Below, piece by piece: positions 42,654-53,689 of a stretch of DNA of 64,000 bases. Each line of letters opens with the position of its first letter. Within the stretch, counting starts at the first letter, position 1. The DNA lies in the NCBI GenBank assembly GCA_905221605.1, contig CAJNDS010002743.1, positions 62,001 to 126,000 on the forward strand. Reading direction: 5' to 3'. Origin of the DNA: Symbiodinium natans. Its lineage: Eukaryota; Sar; Dinophyceae; Suessiales; Symbiodiniaceae. The notes under the pieces were generated by a model. It did no database searches, had not been told where the DNA came from, and saw nothing but the letters and a program-made list of their open reading frames with translations. Both the position numbers and the translations under genes were made by a program.

Positions 42654-42686
<33 letters not shown>
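42654..42686 (+). repeat. Poly-A tract (33 A)
   Basis: Uninterrupted run of 33 A, immediately upstream of GC-rich reverse-transcriptase sequence. Compatible with a retrotransposition tail or an insertion junction. Confidence 0.9.
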
Positions 42687-42688
<2 letters not shown>

Positions 42689-42724
42689 GATCCATTATTC
42701 GTTCTTTCTTTTACTTTATTATTA

Positions 42725-44467
42725 ACTGGCCTGCGCCTCGCCACGGCCGGGGGCTCGCTGCTGGAGCGCGTGCGGGCCTGGCGAGCGGCGCCACCAATGA
42801 GCATCTCCGCATCATGCTTGATGATGAGGAGGACAGCCGCCGTCTTCACAATGCAGCCGAGCTACTTGCTCCTGCGCAGGTGCCGGACGACGTCCTTGCT
42901 GCCGTGCGGCCTGCCTGCCCTTCCAGTTCGGCCTTAGCACGTCTGCTGGGACTGAGGCCGTCGTCTGCCTCCTCCGCGCAGCAACTGAGGCCAGTCCGCG
43001 GGCAACAATCCTTTCGGTTGATGCTGTTGGGGCATTCGACCACGTCTCCCGTCGAGCCATGCTGCGGGGGCTGCTTGAGCGCCCGGCGCTGCGGCCTTTG
43101 TTGCCTTACGCGCGCAAATTCTACGCCGAGAACAGTTCCTACACTTGGTATGACGATGCCGGGCACGGCCATCGCATCCAGCAAGGCGAAGGCGGCGAGC
43201 ACCAGCGCTTTACGCCCTCGCGCAGCACCCTGCGCTCGCCGAGCTCCAAGGCCAGCTTCTCCCGGGTGAGGCCGTTTTCGCCTTCCTAGACGACATCTAC
43301 GTCGTCGCTGAACCTGAGCGTGTTCGGCCTTTGCTGGATGCACTGTCCGCTGCCCTGTGGGAACATGCGCGGGTCAGATTGCATGCGGGCAAGACCCGCA
43401 TATGGAATGCGGCCGGTGAAGTGGCCGCCGCTGGCTCCTCGGACCCAGCGTGGGTCGGCGACTGGTCGCTCCCACCCGACCAGCAAGGCCTCACCGTGCT
43501 GGGCGCGCCGTTGGGTCATGACGCGTACGTCCATGCGCAGCTACGCCTCAAACGTGCACAGCATGACCGACTCCTCCACCTTCTCCGGGTCCTCCCCCCT
43601 CACCAGACAGAAGCGTATGCGCGGGACCACGACGCGGCAGTCGCCCAGTGCCTGACCCGCCTCTTGCAGCTGGAGGCCGCGCCCCTGCCTGATCCCAGCC
43701 TGCGCACGGCGCAGCTGGCCTTGCGGTTTGGGGGGCTTGTTCTGCGCTCCGCCGTTGCTGCCCGCCAAGCTGCCCATTGGGCCTCCTGGTGTGACACACT
43801 GCCCGTTATCCAAGCCCGAGCGCCGGTAGCTGCAGACCGGCTGCTCCAGGCCTTGCAGGGCCATGTGCCCTTGCCCGCAGCAGCCGCTGCGAATCAGGCA
43901 CGCGATGCCCTTCGCGCCACCGGCTACGATGCGCCGGCGTGGGCTTCCCTGCTTGACGTTGCAGAAGACAGGCGCATCGAAGTCGTGGCCAACGGCTTGT
44001 CCATTTGGCACGGCTCGCAACTCGTCTCCCCGCTCACACGTACCGCCGAGCCCCACCCGCGAGCTGATGTCGAGCCGCGGCGCTCTGTCACCGCAGCAGC
44101 GCGGCGCAAGCGACACGGCACGTACCCCGAGCTCCTCCGTGCCCGGCGGTGTTGCCTGGTCGTCATTGGCCTGGAAGTGGGTGGGCGCTTTGGCACCGAA
44201 GCAGCCACCTTCCTGCGCCTCCTGGCCCGCCACCGAGCCGCCACCATCCCAGCGCACCTCCGACCAGCGGCTCAGGCCGCCTGGGTTGCGCGATGGGCAG
44301 CGCTCCTGGCCGTTGCGGCCCAGCGCGCGTTCGCATCTTCCTTGCTCGAGCTGCCCCTTGCGAGCGAGAGCAACGGCGATGATGCCGTGCCTGAGCTGCA
44401 CGAGGTCCTGGCTGATGGCCGCTGGGATCGCCCCCCGCCCGCCAGCCGAGTGCCGCCGCGACGGTGA
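42725..44467 (+). mobile_element. LINE-like reverse transcriptase remnant A, frameshifted
   Basis: GC-rich block. About 42985-43195 encodes ATILSVDAVGAFDHVSRRAM, the motif A region (D-x-x-GAFD), then YAENSSYTWYDDAGHGHRIQ and QGEGGE. Expected residues after GGEQGD are missing at about 43200, where the frame shifts. The other frame, open to 44467, gives LPGEAVFAFLDDIYVVAEPE (motif C, the catalytic DD), then HAGKTRIWNAAGE and a long thumb/C-terminal region ending near SLLELPLASESNGDD. Such proteins are abundant in Symbiodiniaceae genomes. The frame break and missing N-terminal endonuclease make it inactive. A-rich tracts lie on both sides, inside mitochondrial-like DNA. Confidence 0.85.
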
Positions 44468-44518
44468 GGCCCCTCCCTCCCCCCGCCCCCGCGAAGACAC
44501 GCTGCGGAAAAACACGCG

Positions 44519-44545
44519 AGGAAAAATAAAATAAAATAAAAATTA
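44519..44545 (+). repeat. AAAAT tandem tract
   Basis: Five or so AAAAT units directly after retroelement A and just before cox1-like sequence. It looks like a simple 3' tail. Confidence 0.8.
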
Positions 44546-44552
44546 GTGCTGT

Positions 44553-44935
44553 CTTCTTCTCACATCTTCTTTTATTCATGTTTACCATAGGTGGTTACAC
44601 AGGAATAGTTTTTGGAAATGCTGCAATAGATCTAGGATTACATGATACATATTATGTTGTAGCACATTTTCATTTTGTTCTTTTTGTTTCTTCGCACCGG
44701 GAGGTATAATTTCTATCTTCTCTGGAACAAGTTTTAGTGGAGAAAAGATTTTTGGCACTAGTATTATTTATTTTTACGTTCATCCTCTGGTACACTTTCT
44801 CTTTTTCATCTACATTTAATATTTATTGGTATTTTTCTTACCTTTTCCCCAATGCATTGCTTAGGATTTAATGTTATGCCAAGAAGAACCCCATCGTTTC
44901 CAGATTCTTTTTATTCCTGGAATTCCTTGCGGGCC
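44553..44935 (+). pseudogene. cox1: cox1 C-terminal fragment, frameshifted
   Basis: Plus strand encodes [39 protein letters not shown], and after a frame change SIFSGTSFSGEKIFGTSIIY and FYVHPLVHFLFFIYI; after another change PMHCLGFNVMPRRTPSFPDS and FYSWNS. These are consecutive pieces of the C-terminal third of COX1, including the [11 protein letters not shown] motif with its heme-ligand histidines. At least two frame breaks exclude a working gene. In intact COX1 this piece follows the 42156-42375 piece after only about 15-25 residues, so the two look like one fragment split by retroelement A. Confidence 0.9.
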
Positions 44936-45060
44936 CATGGTTACGTGCTCTAGTTCTCCTTTCAAGGCTCTTTTAACGGCATCTTCTTCACCTGGAAAGA
45001 TACTAAAATCATGACCTGTGAAGTGAATACACGCATATGAAATTATAAGTTAACGCATGA

Positions 45061-45832
45061 TTATAATGCACCGACGCTCCCAGCCACTCGCCCGCAGCGG
45101 CGCACCGCGCGCAAACCCCACAACCGTGTCAAGGTCCGCAGGAAGTCTTGGGCCTGTTCTTTCCAGCTGCCGCCAACCTCTTTGCCCAGGACTAGCAGGC
45201 GCTGGGCCCGGGCCCACACAGCTCGGATTCGCGGATTGCTTGCGGCGTTCGGCATGGCGCAGCGAGGCCCCATCAAACGTGGCTGCGGTTCGCCCTCGCC
45301 TGCCCGCGGCAACACCATGCTCGTGGCCCCGTAGACCACCAGGTCCAGGCGGCGCGCCCCCCGCGCGGACTCCCCGTGTTGTGGTCCGCGCCAATAGCTG
45401 CGCAGCTGGGCGACCTGGCCTTCCGTGCCTACGGCCTCGCGAGCATCGCGAACCCATGCGCGCTCCACGACTTTCGCCAGGCGTGCCAAGCGGCCCATGC
45501 CCAAACGGGTCGATTCGGCGGCCACAGCCGTGCGCTCCTGCACCCGCAGTGGTTTGGTGCGAGGGGCAGGGGCACGCGGAGTAAGCGATTTGCATGGCCG
45601 GCGGTGGGAGTGCTAAGCCTAGCGGCTGCGCAGCCCCGGTAGAAAAGGTTGCAAGTCTGCGACGGCCGTTGCCAGCGGGCGGCAGCCAGTGCGGACCAAA
45701 AAGGGCAGTCGACCCATCCCTGGCAGGACGCGGTGCCTGCTGGGGGTCCAGGGCCGCAACGCAGGACTGCGTGGCCTGGATGACGAGATGCCACCTGGCG
45801 ACCGTGTGCGAGCCTTCTTTGATGATGTGCAC
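45061..45832 (-). mobile_element. Reverse-transcriptase remnant B, C-terminal domain, inverted
   Basis: On the minus strand 45543-45061 reads VVERAWVRDAREAVGTEGQV, GARRLDLVVYGATSM and LLVLGKEVGGSWKEQAQDFL. These are hallmarks of the C-terminal part of dinoflagellate LINE-like polymerase ORFs (R-R-L-D-L-V-V-Y-G-A-T, and V-L-G-x-E-V-G-G-R/S-W). The orientation is opposite to remnant A. The catalytic region is absent. The sequence begins directly at the end of mitochondrial-like DNA (ACGCATGATTATAATG). Confidence 0.8.
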
Positions 45833-46550
45833 GTGACTTCACCACCACCTCGCGTCTCACATCGGTAGGCTGCAGCACCACTTGTTCGACCAAGCGCGCA
45901 TCCGCCTCAACCCGTCCAAGACTCGTGTTTGGAACGCGGCCGGCTCTTTCCCCAAGGGCCTTCTCGCGCCCCAAGGTGCACAGATCTGGGCTGGTGATGC
46001 GCGTCTTCCTGCATCGGAACGTGGCCTCCGCGTGCTCGGAACCCCACTCGGCACGCCCGAGTACATAGCCGCGGAGCATGTCGAGCCGCACTGCGCAGCC
46101 CGAGTCCCCCATGCCGAAGGCTGAGGTGGGCCCGCCCGCAGACCAGTTCGTTGTCAAGGAACTCCCCGGCGGACTCAAGACGAAGGAGTGGCAAGGCATG
46201 TGAGGACAGACCGGTCATGCGCAGAAGCGAAATCGTTGTCCAGCTGGGGGACAAGACCCTGAGCACGTATTGCGCTCGAGGCACATCACAGTACAACAGC
46301 AGCAGCCATGCAACCTGAAGGTCGGGGACAGCAGGGAGCCTCGCAAACAAGCGGACGTGCTGTGTGGACAAGGTGCCAAGCTGCAGCGGCCTACTTCGCA
46401 TCCTGGGCTGACTGCATGCCGGCCATTTCCGCTCGTGACCCCCAGCTCGCCACCACAGCCACACGACAGCTGCAGGGGCTTGCTGAGGCGGCGCCGCGTC
46501 ACTGTCAGCTCTGAGGGAGGCGGCGCGCGCACTCATTGATGCAGGAGTGA
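45800..46550 (+). mobile_element. Reverse-transcriptase remnant C with an internal inversion
   Basis: The plus strand carries GDRVRAFFDDVHVTSPPP (motif C), then after a frame break ARIRLNPSKTRVWNAAGSFP and RGLRVLGTPLGTPEYIAAEH to about 46085. The next part of the protein appears on the minus strand, 46310-46080: AQYVLRVLSPSW, DNELVCGRAHLSLRHGGLGL and RSAARHA. Colinearity returns on the plus strand at 46378-46550: ASWADCMPAISARDPQLATT and ARALIDAGVMQASRPRRG. One inversion of about 250-290 bp inside an element accounts for this. Compare remnant A for the expected order. Inactive. Confidence 0.78.
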
Positions 46551-47400
46551 TGCAGGCTTCCAGGCCCCGCCGTGGGATGGGCTTGCCCACGCCCCTTCCC
46601 AAAGGGAAAGCACTGGGAAAGCGCATCAGCGACGGCGGCAAGTGCCTCCCGCGCAGCCCTCCATCGCATTGGGTTCGCCGAACAGTAGCTTGGGAATGCT
46701 CGGCAGTGGCGCCCGACAACCCTGCATGGGCCGGTCCGCACTTAGTGCAACGCAACACCTCGTCGACCTGCTGCACCGGCTACGTGGTGTGCCGGGTCAA
46801 CCTCTCGCGACTCCGCGCGATTTCCTGGCAGGGTGCTGGCGGACGCCCAGCAGGGTCGCACAGGGCCGCAAACGTACCGTCGCCGCCTGGCGCCATCACC
46901 CCCCGAGCGCGCGACAACTGCCCTTGGCCCGCGGGCACAGGCGTGCTCCCGGCGGGCCTCGTCGGTATCAGCACGCCTGCCTCGCCACATGAAGAAGCTG
47001 GGAGCGCGCCTTTCAACCGCTCGACATTCCCATCTTCGAAAAGCTCAATGCCCTGCAGGAGTTCAGTGCGGCCTTCAGCACCTTGGGAGCCGATGCGGCG
47101 AAAGAGGAGACGGGGGGAGGAACTGAACCGACTGTTTTTTTTTTTAACTGCAGACGTCGGTCGAAGGGTCGGGGCCACCTACGAACCTACCGGAAGCGCT
47201 CGGAAGCAGAAAGGGTCAGGGCCACCTGCGAACCTACGGTCGGGGGCCCGCCAGGGGCCCGCCCAGGGGCTAGGCGGCTGGATTGCGGGTGCCTGCCAGC
47301 TCGCGTCGGCCAACACTTCGTGGGTCTGGCGTCGTTCCGTCTGCGCAGCACTCCCAAGCTGGCAGCGGCCACTGCCAAAGAAGCCGGCCAAGCGCGTCAC
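46550..47400. other. GC-rich retroelement-like debris
   Basis: Composition and codon bias resemble the flanking polymerase remnants. The long plus frame across 46547-47839 is probably not a gene; it shows only patches such as VTAKKPAKRFTSTACAAVTH. No motif lets me assign a domain. A T9 tract lies at 47135-47144. Confidence 0.4.
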
Positions 47401-47750
47401 CGCCAAGAAGCCGGCCAAGCGCTTCACAAGCACAGCATGTGCAGCGGTGACTCACGCCGTCGGCTCCCCGGCAGGTAACGGGGCTGACATGGCTGACGAT
47501 GGTAACGTCAACGGCGAGCTGCGCTCCATTCCACACGGACAGGCCGCAACCTCGCGTTTGCGATGGGCACATCGACGTTCATATCCGCCAGTCGCACCTT
47601 GTGGCATACCCGCCCTCCCGCTTCCCGGCAGACACGGGCAACCGCGCGCTCAAGCGGCAACGCGCGAGGGGCCAGGACACCGGATTTGGGAGCAAGCCAT
47701 CGGTACTTCGTTTCGGCTCCAAATCTCGGGTCTTCAAAAACAATCAACTC
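47400..47750 (-). mobile_element. Reverse-transcriptase remnant D, C-terminal region
   Basis: Minus strand: LPLERAVARVCREAGGRVCH, KVRLADMNVDVPIANAR and, after frame changes, LSVWNGAQLAVDVTIVSHVS. These match the segment R-V-C-R-E-A-G-x-R-V-x-x-N-V-x-L-x-D-M-N and L-P-x-W-x-G-A-Q-L-A-V-D that precedes the RRLDLVVYGAT part in related elements. At least one frame break. Same orientation as remnant B. Confidence 0.75.
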
Positions 47751-48430
47751 AATTGAATCCAGAGTTCATTCCCCCCAGAGGGCCCCAACCAAGCAATTCA
47801 GGGGGCTCCAACCAAACCATCAATCATATACAGAGTTAAGTCCCCTCAAAGGCGCCCAACCAAACACTTAAATCCAGAGTTAATAAAGTGAATGAGTGAG
47901 TGAGTGCTGGCTGCACAAAATGGCACGTGCAGCAGCCGTGCCTTTGGCGAGCTCCGCAACCGTTATTGCCCCCTCCACTTGGAGTTCACATCCGGCACGC
48001 GCCCCAACCCCAAGACAACGCTCTGAGGTCGGCAAGCCCGGTTAAGCAAGAGGGCTTGTCCACCATTTTGGCCCATGCAAAAAAGCGCTTCCCCAAAGAT
48101 CCCTCTTCAAGGTAAGCCAGGCAGACAACATCGCCTCTGCGTTGGGCAATGCGCAGCCGCGTGCTAAAGCAGCAGGCACACTTCGGCGGATCCACGGATA
48201 CGTGCACAACGCGACCCATGCGCTCCAGGGACTCACTCATTCACCACCGTTTCCTGTGAAAAGGGGAATGGCAGGCTCGGGCCATTTACCTGCAAACAGG
48301 TCCCTGTCGCTGTCCTCGGAGTAGAGGGGTGAAGAACAAAGCCCCGGTCACCACCCACCCCGGACGAGGGGGAATCCAGAGTTAATTCTGCGCAGAGGAC
48401 CCCAAGCCCCAAAAAAAAAGTAAATCCAGA
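47750..48430. repeat. Dispersed AATCCAGAGTTAA-type short repeats
   Basis: TCCAGAGTTCA (47758), CAGAGTTAAG (47831), ATCCAGAGTTAA (47872), ATCCAGAGTTAA (48373) and CCAGATAACTAACTGTAGAG (48426) recur, with GGCCCCAACCAA between them. AAGTGAATGAGTGAGTGAGT at 47887 resembles TAAGTGAATGAGTGA at 42576, possibly shared 3' tails of the local elements. A minus frame at 48240-47990 (RMGRVVHVSVDPPKCACCFS) may be another coding scrap. Confidence 0.6.
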
Positions 48431-48479
48431 TAACTAACTGTAGAGTTAGTTGTCTCCTTCCTACACCCTGAGCGAAGTA

Positions 48480-48735
48480 ATCTATTCCAGATTTAATTGT
48501 CTGGAAATTGGCGTTGGGACCCACGAGAAGCCAGCAGCGCACGGCCTGGAAAGGGTGTCGAATTCTTTCGCGAACCTTTCTTGTTGCGATTTTTTGGTAG
48601 CGTGTTCGTCTCTATTTTAGGAGGAAAAACTCTAATTTCCTTCCAGGAAAGATTTATTGCTCCGCATTTTTAATCGGGCTTGGTCTGGGAAAAACCCTGT
48701 TGCTTCTGTATTCTAAGTTCGAAATACATTTGGTG
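48480..48735. other. Low-GC block, possibly organellar
   Basis: About 250 bp clearly lower in GC than its surroundings (TTCTTGTTGCGATTTTTTGG, TTTTAGGAGGAAAAACTC). It would fit a mitochondrial rRNA or non-coding piece but I cannot align it from memory, so the origin is open. Confidence 0.35.
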
Positions 48736-49229
48736 ACCACAAAGCCTCCGCGTGCGACCTCAGCCCCCCGCGCACGCCCGCCCCGTCACAGGCATGTGCG
48801 TCGGGGACGGAAAAAGCGGCTCGCATCACAAGGGACACGAGGGTGGCATGCGTGCAGCGATTCTGTTGCTCCATATACAGCGAGGTTGTGTGGTGGGACC
48901 ACTACTGTGGCACCACTGGTCACGGGCCCAACTGCCTCTGCGCCCACGCGTGCTCGAGAATGCAGTTTCCAGGCGCACGCGAGGTCGTCGTCACCGTGCC
49001 TGTCGGCATCGCACCCTGGCTGACTGTACCCACCACCTCGCCCGGCTTTGAAAAGTGGGACACAAACTCTAGCCGCATTTGGTGGGGCGTACAGGTATGG
49101 ATAAACCCTCAAACTCGATCTGGACAGATGGGGGCCGATCGGGCAGAACATCAGGTCAAGGCCTGAGGCCTGAAGAGGGGGCACAGCCAGCAACACCCGA
49201 AGCCCGGAAGAGAGGCAACAGGGCCGCTC

Positions 49230-49640
49230 ATCGGTAGCAGGGCTGCGCATCAGCATCACGCGGCCGGCAGGACCGGTGCCCCTTCAGCACTGCACATGCT
49301 TTTTGTATCCGGGGATCCTGCCTTGTCGAGCTGCGCCCCCGCAGCAGCCGCAGCCCGCAACTAGGCGGCGCTGCGATCGCTCCGATACCAGGTTGCTGTG
49401 AATGGCGGGGAATGCTTCTTACCATGTTTGGCGGCCAGCGACATAAGATTCTTGTGAAACGCAGAGTTGGTCTCGACAGTATCTTCGGAAAATTTCGCAC
49501 ATTTAGGGCAACTATAGACCAGCAGGGTATAGGCGCTATCTCGCCTTGCAACACAAGTGGACACTCGCGCGCGGGGGCTGGTTTTCGAGGATGTCTCAGG
49601 CCACGGCCGCGATTGCAGGTTGACTTTTTGCATCTAGTTG
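49230..49640 (-). CDS. Possible small ORF with CxxC, unrecognised
   Basis: On the minus strand 49550-49370 reads SAYTLLVYSCPKCAKFSEDT, then VETNSAFHKNLMSLAAKHGK. It looks coding, with one CxxC pair. No family is recognised, and it could be one exon of a larger gene. Confidence 0.3.
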
Positions 49641-52630
49641 CCACACTTGCTCGTCCACAAAAATCCGCAGCGGTTTACGCCCGCTTTCGACCTCGACTGG
49701 CCACTACGTACTTGTCACCCCCGGCTCTTGGAGATCGGACCTCGGAGTCGCGCCAAGGGCTGCGGCAAGCGGAAGCGACACTCGGCGGCGACGGTTCCAC
49801 AAGCGGAGCCGGGCTCGGGAAAACCATTTCGGGGTCCAGCCCTCGTTGTGGCGTTCATTGTTTCTGAGGCTACTGATCATCAGCTCTTGCTGTTGTGCGC
49901 GCAAGCGTCAAATCCATGTGTCTTGCGTGGCCACGATCAGGCTTGCCACTCCGCTGCTGGAGCCCTGTTCCTCCCTAAGAGGCTATTCGGCAACTGCGCA
50001 AGTGATGCAGAACAGACGGACCTGCAGCTGGAGCCTCCGCTGCAGGCTCCAGACGAGCCGAACTTGCGTGTCTTCACATGAGTCTTGGACTCCTATTCAA
50101 TCCTTTTCACGCACCTGGATTCTGCGTAGAACTCCAAAATGCATTGTGAAGCCTTTACCTGGCAAAGTTTGCTCCGCACTGGCTCTAGGGCGTGGGAGTC
50201 TAGGCTTTCCACTCACCGTTCGCTTGAGTGAGGAGAGCTTGATGGGCCAAGGGCTCGTCAACCAAGAAAGATTACGGCGGATTTGCCTCTGCCCTGTCTG
50301 TTTTTGGTCGCTTGCCCTAGTCGCGCATGCCTGCCGAAACCGAGACTTTGGGTGAGACGTGTGGCAAATAGCTGTTGGCCAGCATTTTATGCACAGGACG
50401 CCGATAGCCGCAGCGCTCAGACCTGCCATGTGCCAAACTGCTCTTGTGGCTTTTAGCTTAGTGCTTGTGCTTTTCTTGCACTGCCTTTGGCCCTTAGAAT
50501 CGAAACCTGGAAGTGAACATGGTGGAGGCACCGATCGGCTTTCTTCGTGGGAAACGGCCTGGCTTGGAATTTCTTGTACGCAAACCTCACGGCTGCATCC
50601 GGTGCAGTCCTCTGGCCGAGAGAAGAACTCTTGAACGCCATGCTCGTTCATGATTTCACTCCTGCTATTGCATGCACATGTACGACACCAATCATGCGTT
50701 CGACCATCCTGCTGGCAACTGACATATCTGAGGTCATGGCTGCAGAACGTGGGCAACCTCGTCAAACAGAGGAGCTAACAGACAAGCCTATGCCAGCGGG
50801 TCACAGCTCTTGGTCCACCCACCATGTTGCCGGTCTGATTTAGTCTTGCTCTGTCGCTGAGCGGCCTCAACCTGGCAGGAGAACATTCTGCGCACAACCC
50901 ATAACCCAAAAAACAAAAATCATCGGAAACGTAGTTCGAAACTTCTTGCAGCGGTTTTCGGGATCGACCGATTGGCTTCTGTGTCACCGTTCGCACGTCT
51001 CGACTTGTCGTCACGTCGTTTCACGACCGCACCACGTCCCGATCGCATCAACACACACAACCGCCATGACAGGACTTGTCGGCCCAGGAGCACCGATTAA
51101 AGCCGAAAATCTTACAAACATAGTTTCAAACCGCACACGCCAACATGTCGTACAATCACGAACAGGGCTTGCACGCCCAGGCGAGCGTAATCGGCAGAAC
51201 ATGTACACTAGATCGCCAAACAAACCATCCCGCATGCCCGATGCATGTTGGTCACATTCCTTTGCTTCAGGAAGCTTCACGCTTGTCCAGGTTTGATGCT
51301 TCAACGTCTCGCGTGTCGGGACTTTTGAGTGCTTGCACAGTTCGCACTTGCTGAAGCTTGTCGCACTACTCGCAACTATTCGATCTAACACACCTTTCAC
51401 CCACGCGTTTTGGTTCGACTTGCTGGGGCTTGGTCTGCTCAAACCTCACTGTGCAGTACTTGCTTGCTGTGCACTTTGGGAGGCCTCGGCATCTTCAAGG
51501 AGGGGCTTGCTGCCTGGATCGGAAGCATGTTTCAGATGGCATCAGATCTTTTGGTTGCAGATGCACCTGTGTCAGCACAAGTCTACACAAGATCCCAGGG
51601 CAAAACCCAGGCCCAGGCAGGTCCATGACCAGAGTAGGATCCGGCTGCCGGATGTCTTCCCTGAACCCCAGGCCCAAACCTGGGACAGAAGTTCATGACA
51701 TCTGCCAACATGCACCTCTTTTGAGTAAGGCCAGCACGAACCAGCACCTCAGGTTAATGAATGCCCTTGAACCCTTTGCTGCGTCACTAGCCTCACAGCG
51801 ACTCACAACACACAAACAAGTGCCGTGCCACTTTGCTGGAGACTTGCCTGAGGCTGCATGTGTTGAAAAGCACGAGCTCTCCCTCAACATCGGCATCATC
51901 CGATCCACGCCTGATAGTTCTCGTACGACTTCTCGTCATGAGACCGGGGCATTTGCCTTGCACTCGAGCGCTTGGGGAATGAACCTGCAACCGTCCGCAG
52001 CTAGAATGAGCTGAGGTTCAGTCAGCCGCATCCATTCTTGGTTGCGGATGAAGTCGTCGTACCGCACAATCTGACAGGCCGCCAGTGCGTCAACCGGGCT
52101 GACTGATTCGGCTCGAGACCTCCTCTCCGATCTGGGGAGGAAGGCCAATGTATTGCTGCACCACGATGACCTGATGAGAGGCCAATTTCAGCAGCAATCC
52201 CTTGAGGCTGCCTCTTCGAGATGCCGGCCCCCGTGTTGTTCTCCGGAACTGGCACCCGCGGAAACTGCACGTCCCTTGACAATGCCATCAGAATCAGTCA
52301 GCTTAGAGATCCAAGCGACTTGTGATTTCAAACTGGCTTCCTAGCAGGTATGGGTTGCTGCCGGTGAGCCCCCCGCCTCTCCTGCATCGAATACTGGTAG
52401 CCACTGATGCTGCTAGTCCCAGGCGATCTCTGGGCCAGGATGTTTGCCTGGCCCAATAACGAGGTCGCAACAACACACGACATCATTCGGCAAGACCTTT
52501 CTCACCACGCAAAGCCGCAAAGCCGCAAAGCCTGCGAGTTGGGAAGGGCCAGCATCGCCGCCAGCCTTGCACGAAGCCAATCATTAAACAGAGCGACCGT
52601 TTTTCTTGTGGCACATTCTTTAGGGGGCCC
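49640..52630. other. No confident gene
   Basis: Many short open frames on both strands; none shows a recognisable domain. A minus block at 50200-50100 (TLPGKGFTMHFGVLRRIQVR) is weakly coding. CCCAGGCCCA/CCAGGCCCAAACC repeats occur near 51600-51680. Confidence 0.3.
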
Positions 52631-52634
52631 AGTG

Positions 52635-53282
52635 TCAAGAACCACAGGGACCCATTTTAGATCTGCCTTCCCCTCTGCCAGAGCAGCAGGTGGTCACAAC
52701 GGTTTGATGCGATGTCTCCAGAACGACTGCACATATCCTAGCTTGACATCTTGAGTGAGTACTTGAAACCGACACCCTTGGCAGCGCACAGACACAAAAA
52801 AAACGCCATCCTGCCTCCAGTGCTGAAAAGCGAAGGGGCTCGGGAGTCCAAACAACTAAAACTGTCGACTTGGCGCCTGAGCCTGCTCCGGCGCAATGGC
52901 AAGTTGTGCTTCTCTCAAGCGCCGGAAGGCGCCCAGCAAGCTTTCGGGTACTGCATACGTTTGAGGGCCGATGTGAGAGTTGCGCCCTCGTTCTTATGAC
53001 CTCTTGACCCCCGAGCATGGCACGTGCCTTCGGCAATGTATCCGGAAACCAGTCTCCGCATTTGCGTTGCAATGCGCCGCTGTCTTGTGCAGCTCTCTTG
53101 CAACCTTCTTTCGTCTCAAACATCACGTAAGCTAACTTACAAGAGGGCGGGCAGAGGGACACTGGAAGCAACTTTGGCTCAGCAGCTTCACCCGAATCAA
53201 CGCGGACGCAGCTGCAGAAGAATCCCATGCTTGTTGGCATTTCGCAAGACCTGAGTAGCATCGAGATCACTGCTGGATCCAC
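52635..53282 (-). CDS. Possible exons, unrecognised
   Basis: 53280-53140 on the minus strand reads DPAVISMLLRSCEMPTSMGF, CVRVDSGEAAEPKLLPVSL and looks coding, followed by ETKEGCKRAAQDSGALQRKC at about 53120-53060. Downstream the frame reads as non-coding. It lies 3' of the B9-domain gene on the same strand and could be its end or a separate gene. Confidence 0.35.
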   Translation of the reverse strand: MDPAVISMLLRSCEMPTSMGFFCSCVRVDSGEAAEPKLLPVSLCPPSCKLAYVMFETKEGCKRAAQDSGALQRKCGDWFPDTLPKARAMLGGQEVIRTRAQLSHRPSNVCSTRKLAGRLPALERSTTCHCAGAGSGAKSTVLVVWTPEPLRFSALEAGWRFFCVCALPRVSVSSTHSRCQARICAVVLETSHQTVVTTCCSGRGEGRSKMGPCGS

Positions 53283-53689
53283 TCATCGCACCTGAAACAG
53301 CTTCAAGCTTCCAAGCCTTTGCAACCTTGGCGTCGCACCGTATCCAGTGAAATACACAGACTCCCAGAAGTCTTGGTCACCATTTTGGAACGCACCTCAG
53401 TCATGAACCGTGAAGAGTGAAGGCGGCAATAAACCAAGGCACCACTTTCCAGGTAGCCGATTTACAACAAAAAAGAAGGCCGGGATGCTTCCGGGGCCTT
53501 AACGTCGTTGTTGAGGATGTCTGCACGTGGGGCGGGCAGAGCACCAGGGTCGCTCCCGAGCACTCCACTTACTGCTCTGACCTGAAACTAAGCCCCAAGA
53601 AGCAGTCAAGTAGGGAATGTGGATGTAAGCATGCTTCACAATGCACAGACGGGCACAGACGTGTTTCTCCAACCCGGATCCCTAACCCT

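Noticed and set aside
46547-47839. Plus-strand open frame of 430 codons
   Set aside because: It overlaps retroelement remnants whose recognisable residues are in other frames and strands, its composition tracks high GC, and no domain is visible.
41160-48735. Window is entirely a mitochondrial contig
   Set aside because: Multi-exon nuclear genes lie on both sides and retroelement remnants of nuclear type are interleaved; cox1 is broken. An assembly chimera remains possible and is listed as a check.
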